The notes under the pieces: generated by a model | Database searches by the model: none | The model's input: the letters and a program-made list of their open reading frames with translations, nothing else | What the model was told of the DNA's origin: nothing | Program-made: the position numbers and the translations under genes | Source of the DNA: an uncultured Methanobrevibacter sp. | Lineage (GTDB): Archaea; Methanobacteriota; Methanobacteria; Methanobacteriales; Methanobacteriaceae | NCBI GenBank assembly: GCA_900317865.1 | Contig: ONIK01000006.1 | Location: forward strand, 1 to 37,925 | DNA: 37,925 nucleotides | Direction of reading: 5' to 3' | In this document: positions 32,293 through 37,925 of the stretch, one piece after another | Layout: every line of letters starts with the position of its first letter | How positions within the stretch are numbered: the first letter of the stretch is position 1

Positions 32293-33323
32293 CTTTTTTT
32301 GGCACTATTAGTAACAATTAATATATGTGTTAAAATCGGATTTTTCTTAATATAATATAATATATATTATATTGGATATTTTTCATTTCTTTTAAATAGT
32401 AATAATCTGATTTTGTATTACTGTTTTTATTTTTATCAAAAATTTGCTTGTTTTTTAGTTTTTAGGTTAATATAAACATTTTTTTGCAATTTAAAATCAT
32501 TTCGATATTTATTTATATCTATATTAATAAAAATAACCTTACAGCCAATTTTAGCGATTTTTTTAGGGGAAAAATATTTTGTTTAAAAGTATTATTTTTC
32601 TTTTTTAAAGAATGTAAGTTAATGTTGGCTGAGGTTTGATTTGATTAAACCTTAAATTGACATTTTGGTTTAAGATATTGATTGTTTTTTAAAACGATTA
32701 ATGTCTGTTTGAAAAAGGGCTGAAATTCAATTTTAAATGAATTCAAGTAAAAATATATTGATTTATGGTCATTAAGTGAGCAAATCTTGTATTAAATTTA
32801 GTAAAAAAATCAAAATTTAGGTTAATTTGTATTAACAAGAATTTATGATTGGTATAATCTGGTTTAGTGTTTATTTGATGTGCATAATTAGTGAAAATTG
32901 GTTATGATTTCGTTTCTTAAGCACGATAATAATTGGACATATTACTTGTAAGGATTTGTAGTTTAGGTTAATGCTAAATGTAATAAATTGATATTATTAC
33001 TTTGATTTAAATGTATTAAGTTTAATTTGGTTTGACTCTCGTTAAAAATTATTAATGGGGATTAAATTGAAAATAAATAAGATAATGCATTTAGTAAATT
33101 CGCTATTAATATTATCTGGATATTTTAATCCGCATGATATTAATCGAAATTATATGAGTAAAAGGACGGTAGAAAGTTTAGATATCAATGCTGGTGTTAA
33201 TTTCGCTGGTTTTGATAGGATGTTAGGACTGATTCATGGTATTGTTGTTAGCAGGGAGGTTTCGTGACAATCTCTTTAAAATAAGCAATTGTTGTTGAAA
33301 TTTTTATTTAATGGAGTGATTTA
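32293..33323 (+). other. 1-kb AT-rich stretch without a convincing gene, upstream of the giant adhesin
   Basis: No frame longer than 70 codons exists, and the best one (33055-33267) has no ribosome site or recognised product. Three exact copies of TTTAGGTTAAT occur (32461-32471, 32816-32826, 32962-32972). The final 60 nt contain the ribosome site GGAGTGAT (33313-33320). No tRNA or known RNA was recognised. It may be a long regulatory region or a 5' leader. Confidence 0.5.
32461..32972 (+). repeat. Three dispersed copies of an 11-bp motif
   Basis: TTTAGGTTAAT is found exactly at 32461-32471, 32816-32826 and 32962-32972, all on the same strand and within 512 bp. Confidence 0.7.
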
Positions 33324-36300
33324 ATGATAAAAAAGAGATATTTAATTCTCATTTTATGTATTATCGCGATATTATCTATGCAATTTGTGTCTGCTAATGA
33401 TAATACGGATGATATAAATGTTTTAGGTGCTTCTGAAGATGGAAATGTTCTTCAGGCTCCTAGTGAAACACAATCCTATACGGATTTAAATACTATAATT
33501 AATCAAGCTGGAGAAGGCGATGAAATAAATTTAACGTATAATTATGAATATCGATATGGAAATGATCCGAAAACAGGAATAAACATAACTAAGAATATAG
33601 TTATTAATGGTAATGGAGCAACAATAGATGGAAAGAGTGCTTCTAGTTTATTTAATATATCTGAAGGCGTAACTGTTACTTTGAAGAATTTAACAATTAC
33701 TCAAGCTGCAGGTATACAGAATAATGGTCAAGAATGGTATCGTGCAATTACCAGTGGTAGCGGAACTACTTTAAATATTGTTGATTGTACTTTTGACAGC
33801 AATAAAGCTGGAGAAGAATGGCAATATAGTAGTAATCACTTCTATGGTAGTGCCATATACTCATTAGGTAATGTGAATATTCAAAATTCCAATTTTATAA
33901 ATAATATTGTACAAACTGCCGGTGTAATTTATACTGGAGGAACTATTACAGCAAAAAATACTAAATTTTCTAATAATAGGGCTATCAATCGTCAACAAGT
34001 AGATGAATATGGAGATCATATGTCTACAGAAGGGGGCGCTATTTTTGCTGGTTATGTTGATAATATAGAAAACTGTACATTTGAAAGTAATTTTGCTGAT
34101 GTAGGAGGTTCAATTTATTCAATTTCTGGAATTGGTAGAGTTTCAAATTCATCCTTTAATGGTACCGGTGTGAATCAGGGTAGTAATCAAAAGGTATTAA
34201 ATGGTGCAGCTATTACATCTTTATGGGGTGCTATAAGTTTGATTGAAAATTCAAATTTTACAGATTTCACTTCAGCAACTGATGGTGGTGCTATTTATAT
34301 GATACCATTTGGCGGAAGCGATACTACAAAAATTGTAAATTCCACATTTATGCGTAATTATCTTTTTTCCAATGTTCAATCAGATACTTGCCTTGGAGGT
34401 GCTATTTTCACAGGAGGTAATTTGGAAATTGAAAATGTAACTTTGGAAAAAAATTATGCAAAAAAAGGTGGAGCTGTTTATGCAGAAGGATCAGTAACAG
34501 TTTCTGATTCACAAATAAGTGGTAATGGTAGATCAGAACATCCTGCTACCGAACAGGGCGGTGCAATTTATGCTAAAAATAATATAAATATTGAAAATAC
34601 TACTTTTGGTGTAAATTATGCACAAACTGCTGGTGGTGCAGTATATTCTGAAAGAAATGTGAACTTCTATAATTCAAAAGCTAATGGATCTGCTGACACT
34701 ACTGGAGGAAGTGGTAAAGGTGGATTTATTTATGCAAAGGGTAATATTAATGTTGAAAATTCAACTGTCGCAGCAATTAATGTTGCAAATGCCGTTCATG
34801 CTACTTCTGCAGTATATACTGAAGGAAATATTGTAGTTAGAAATTCCACATTCACTAAAATTCAAAATAAGAATTTCGGAATTGATGGTGCTAGAGGTGG
34901 TGCCATTCGTGCTGAAGGTAATGCTGAAATTTACAGTTCTAACTTTACAGACAATATAGCAAATTATTATGGTGCAGTATATATTGAAGGAACTTTGGAT
35001 GTCTATGACAGTAATTTTATAAATAACACTCAGGGAAATGCATTCTCTGAAGGCAGAGCTGTTGTAAATAATACTAACTTTATGAATATTACCTGTAGCG
35101 CAACTAACCTTAGAGGAGTTGTTATTGGTTCCAATTCAACTTTAAGCTTTACAAATTCTTTGGTCAACGGTACTCATGTGTCAGGTTCTCAGCACAGGGG
35201 TTTGGTGTTTTCAGAGGATAATTTATTTGTTGAAAATTCCACTCTAAGCCATAACTTTGCGGAAGCAGGTGGATCTACTGGTATGATACTTTCCACTAAC
35301 TCTAATGTTACAGCCAGTAACTGTGATTTCCATAATAATTCATTCACTTCTCAGAATTGTATGGGTGGAAATATATATGCTGGTTACAATGCAAATGTAA
35401 AGAACTGTTCTTTTGAGGATTCTACAGTTATAGGTAAATCAGGTAATACTCACGGTGTTGTTGTATATGCTGAAGAGAATATAACCTTTGTCGATTCATT
35501 CGTAGAGGATGTTCATTCTGCAAACAGTGACCAGGGAGCTATTACGGGTAATTATGTTTATGTGCATAATTCAACCATAAGAAATCTTACAGGATTTACA
35601 GCTATGGGTGTAGGTATTCATGCAAATGTTGCAAATGTTTCTGACTGTAATTTCACTTTAGTTCGTTCAGAAGATAATGCAGATTGTGGTGGAGCAATAT
35701 ATGCAAATAATACTTATGCATATCGTAACAATTTCACTTTCTGTCATTCCGGACATGGTGGAGCTATTTATTCACTGAATTATACGACTGCTATCGAAAA
35801 CATTTTTATTAATAATACGGTAACATATAATTCTGGTTGTGCAATATACACTAAAAACGGATTTATTGAATATAATGTGTTCCTTGATAATAAAAATTCC
35901 AATCATCCTGAATGGGGAGGCACTCTTGCAGATATGGAATTCCTTGATGCAAATGCCGATTCCATTGAGCGTAATTGGTGGGGAAACAATACACCATTTG
36001 AAGGTGAAAAAGGTAAAAACAGGGTTATTATCGGTGGTGCCTATGAATATCCTGATACCTGGGTTATAATGGACTTCTATATAACTAATCCGTTGGAACC
36101 AGTCATCGGTCAAGGTGTAAACTTAACCACTGCATTGGAACGCTATATAAATAATACCACTAAAACCTATCATAAATTAGGTCACAATATTGCAAAAAGA
36201 ACGGTATATTATAATGCTACTAACAATGTAACTGGTGTAGTTGAAGGTAACTTCAGCCATGACAGTGCTCCTATAATTAATAGGGACTATGTAATGTATT

Positions 36301-37925
36301 CAAACAATAACTTTGAAAATCACAGCGTAAGTTCTACTATTGATTATCAGATTCTGTATCTGGATGTCTGTTCATATGAACTCAATGTTACCAAAACAGT
36401 AACAAACGATACACCAAAAGTCGGAGACATTATCAATTATACTATTACAATTTCTAATATTGATACAACTGATTATTCAGATCCTTCTACAATATATACC
36501 GAACCTCCAATAATGAATATCACAATAACGGATGTTTTAGATGACAGGTTACAATTATTGGCTGTTAACGGTACTCCATGCAGCAATAAAACTGTCATAT
36601 GGGATATTGTAAATATGAAGGTTAACACAACCCATACCTTAATTCTTAAAGTTAGAGTTAAAGGTACTGGAAATATCACAAATGTTGCTAGTATAACTAA
36701 AGTTAACGGTACTGAATTGAAAAACCCATATAATGGTACAAACGTAACCATTTATGTAAACGAATCTACTTTTGTTGAGTTAAACGTTACTAAAACTGCA
36801 AATGCTACAAATATTTATGTTGGCGATAAAGTCGAGTTTACAATTGCCGTAAACAACACTGGAACCAGCAATGCTACAAACGTTAAAGTTTGGGATATTT
36901 TGCCTGCAGGATTTGAATGGGTTTCAGGCGGCCATTATAATACGACTACACGTAATGTGACGTTTGATGCCGTTGACATTGAAGCCGGCAAACAGGTTAG
37001 TTTTGTTTTTGTTGTACGTGCTACGGCTGATGGTAAATTAAATAACACTGCATTTGCACATGCTGATGAAAATGAAACAATATTCAACGGTACTAGTGAT
37101 AATATTACTGTAAATCCTGATGTTCGTTTAAACATTACTAAAACTGTTGTTGGTGGTGTTACTGAGGTTTATGTTGGTGATTCTATTGTTTACAATATTA
37201 CTGTAACTAATAATGGTTTATCTGATGCTACTGGCGTTAATGTGACTGAGAAGTTATCTAATCTTGTTGTGGTTACTGGTGCTGAGGGTACTGGTTGGAA
37301 TAATATTACTAAGGTTTGGAATGTAGGCAATCTTGCATCTAAAGAGTCCAAGACTTTATTATTAACTGTTAAAGTTAAAGGTAATGGTACTGTTGCTAAT
37401 GCTGTTGTAGCTAATTCTACTGAAAATACTACTGATGTTCCTGCTAATAGTACTAATGTGACTGCTAAGCCGGATGTCAGATTAAGTATTGATAAGACTA
37501 TTACTAGTGATGTTAGCAATATTCATGTTGGTGATAGTATTGTTTATGAGATTACTGTGACTAATAATGGTAATTCTACTGCTACTGGTATTAATGTAAC
37601 TGAAACGTTGTCTGGTCTTGTTGTGGTTACTGGTGCTGATACTGGTGGTGCAGGTAGTTGGAATAATACTACTAAAGTATGGAATATTCCTTCTCTTGCT
37701 GGTAATGGTGCTAAGGCTACTTTGACTTTGACTGTTAGTGTTATTAATGTAGGTACTGTTACTAATGCTGTTGTTGCTAAAGCTAGTGAAAACGATACTG
37801 AAGTAACTGATGATGCTCCTGATGTTGAGGTTAAACCTGATGTTAAATTAGTGATTACTAAAGATTTAGATACTGCTCTTCCTATTTATGCTGGAGACAA
37901 TATTACTTACACTATTGTTATAACA
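33324..37925 (+). CDS. Giant adhesin-like protein (beta-helix plus DUF11 repeats), truncated by the window
   Basis: At least 1534 residues, with no stop before the window ends. The signal peptide is MIKKRYLILILCIIAILSMQ... with cleavage near VSA at about 25. Residues about 50-900 form a long beta-helix of short repeats such as NIENTTF, GGAIYA, NNFTF and EGNIVV; WWGNNTPF near 893 closes it. From about 1020, DUF11-type repeats begin near 1020, 1153, 1269, 1386 and 1509 with the pattern L.(I/V)TKT...VGD...Y.ITV.N.G.S.ATGV.V.E. N-glycosylation sequons (N-x-S/T) are very dense. GGAGTGAT is 3 nt before ATG 33324. The missing end may hold further repeats and an anchor. Adhesion is the inferred role. 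Confidence 0.9.
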   Translation, partial: MIKKRYLILILCIIAILSMQFVSANDNTDDINVLGASEDGNVLQAPSETQSYTDLNTIINQAGEGDEINLTYNYEYRYGNDPKTGINITKNIVINGNGATIDGKSASSLFNISEGVTVTLKNLTITQAAGIQNNGQEWYRAITSGSGTTLNIVDCTFDSNKAGEEWQYSSNHFYGSAIYSLGNVNIQNSNFINNIVQTAGVIYTGGTITAKNTKFSNNRAINRQQVDEYGDHMSTEGGAIFAGYVDNIENCTFESNFADVGGSIYSISGIGRVSNSSFNGTGVNQGSNQKVLNGAAITSLWGAISLIENSNFTDFTSATDGGAIYMIPFGGSDTTKIVNSTFMRNYLFSNVQSDTCLGGAIFTGGNLEIENVTLEKNYAKKGGAVYAEGSVTVSDSQISGNGRSEHPATEQGGAIYAKNNINIENTTFGVNYAQTAGGAVYSERNVNFYNSKANGSADTTGGSGKGGFIYAKGNINVENSTVAAINVANAVHATSAVYTEGNIVVRNSTFTKIQNKNFGIDGARGGAIRAEGNAEIYSSNFTDNIANYYGAVYIEGTLDVYDSNFINNTQGNAFSEGRAVVNNTNFMNITCSATNLRGVVIGSNSTLSFTNSLVNGTHVSGSQHRGLVFSEDNLFVENSTLSHNFAEAGGSTGMILSTNSNVTASNCDFHNNSFTSQNCMGGNIYAGYNANVKNCSFEDSTVIGKSGNTHGVVVYAEENITFVDSFVEDVHSANSDQGAITGNYVYVHNSTIRNLTGFTAMGVGIHANVANVSDCNFTLVRSEDNADCGGAIYANNTYAYRNNFTFCHSGHGGAIYSLNYTTAIENIFINNTVTYNSGCAIYTKNGFIEYNVFLDNKNSNHPEWGGTLADMEFLDANADSIERNWWGNNTPFEGEKGKNRVIIGGAYEYPDTWVIMDFYITNPLEPVIGQGVNLTTALERYINNTTKTYHKLGHNIAKRTVYYNATNNVTGVVEGNFSHDSAPIINRDYVMYSNNNFENHSVSSTIDYQILYLDVCSYELNVTKTVTNDTPKVGDIINYTITISNIDTTDYSDPSTIYTEPPIMNITITDVLDDRLQLLAVNGTPCSNKTVIWDIVNMKVNTTHTLILKVRVKGTGNITNVASITKVNGTELKNPYNGTNVTIYVNESTFVELNVTKTANATNIYVGDKVEFTIAVNNTGTSNATNVKVWDILPAGFEWVSGGHYNTTTRNVTFDAVDIEAGKQVSFVFVVRATADGKLNNTAFAHADENETIFNGTSDNITVNPDVRLNITKTVVGGVTEVYVGDSIVYNITVTNNGLSDATGVNVTEKLSNLVVVTGAEGTGWNNITKVWNVGNLASKESKTLLLTVKVKGNGTVANAVVANSTENTTDVPANSTNVTAKPDVRLSIDKTITSDVSNIHVGDSIVYEITVTNNGNSTATGINVTETLSGLVVVTGADTGGAGSWNNTTKVWNIPSLAGNGAKATLTLTVSVINVGTVTNAVVAKASENDTEVTDDAPDVEVKPDVKLVITKDLDTALPIYAGDNITYTIVIT

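Noticed and set aside
33055..33267. 70-codon open frame just upstream of the giant adhesin
   Set aside because: No ribosome binding site, no recognisable product, and it lies in AT-rich DNA where such frames arise by chance. Kept only as part of the non-coding stretch.

Overview
The window looks like the chromosome of a methanogenic archaeon of the order Methanobacteriales, most likely a host-associated Methanobrevibacter-like species. It is AT-rich. Ribosome binding sites follow a GGTGAT/GAGGT pattern. It carries archaeal-type genes: an archaeal 4-phosphopantoate--beta-alanine ligase, NadM-type NMN adenylyltransferase, Tsr3, a GatC-like subunit next to an ACT protein and homoserine dehydrogenase, a UPF0200 kinase, an EppA-type prepilin peptidase with a class III pilin, and M42 aminopeptidase. 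It also has several very large secreted adhesin-like proteins, a hallmark of gut and rumen Methanobrevibacter. The genus assignment is inference; no rRNA or tRNA gene was found.

Layout. (1) 1-6.7 kb is a surface block: an adhesin fused to a papain-like C1 protease (13-3294, +), a CPBP membrane protease (3473-4342, +), a second secreted protein built of the same Ig-like repeats (4360-5997, -) and a small anchored protein (6150-6704, +). (2) 6.8-12.7 kb is a tightly packed plus-strand run: GatC-like subunit, double ACT protein, homoserine dehydrogenase, archaeal phosphoglycerate mutase, Fe-S flavoprotein, MATE exporter, a 27-codon acetyltransferase remnant and an esterase. (3) 12.7-13.4 kb (-) is a membrane-anchored M14-like metallopeptidase candidate. 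(4) 13.5-18.1 kb (+) holds CTP synthase, apparently starting at CTG; a prepilin peptidase directly followed by a class III pilin-like protein; a membrane protein; and a PP-loop diphthamide-synthase-like enzyme. (5) 18.1-19.8 kb (-) is a coenzyme A pathway unit: membrane protein, phosphopantothenate synthetase and UPF0200 kinase, preceded by a hairpin-rich intergenic stretch that may be a structured RNA. (6) 20.1-23.7 kb (+) has an RNase H-fold exonuclease, a HEAT-like repeat protein and an M42 peptidase.

(7) 23.8-26.3 kb is accessory: a PD-(D/E)XK nuclease-fold protein with a tandem 21-bp heptad-coding array, then a decayed IS1182-type insertion sequence with recognisable terminal inverted repeats. 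(8) 26.6-28.6 kb (+) is a Cys-rich beta-helix adhesin. (9) 28.7-32.3 kb is a housekeeping and cofactor block: TrmO, two tandem molbindin genes showing a gene-conversion-like tract, a 49-aa membrane protein, MoaE, NadM, an anchored protein of unknown function and Tsr3. (10) 32.3-33.3 kb is a 1-kb AT-rich stretch without a convincing gene; it contains three exact copies of TTTAGGTTAAT. (11) 33.3 kb to the end (+) is a giant beta-helix/DUF11-repeat adhesin that runs off the window.

About 30 percent of the window codes for four surface adhesin-like proteins. The most distinctive signals are the hairpin cluster at 19880-19994, the non-canonical CTG start of pyrG, the motif-bearing 1-kb leader region of the last adhesin, the converted molbindin pair, and the expanding repeats in surface and nuclease-fold proteins. 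I did not find a CRISPR array or a complete new defence system.
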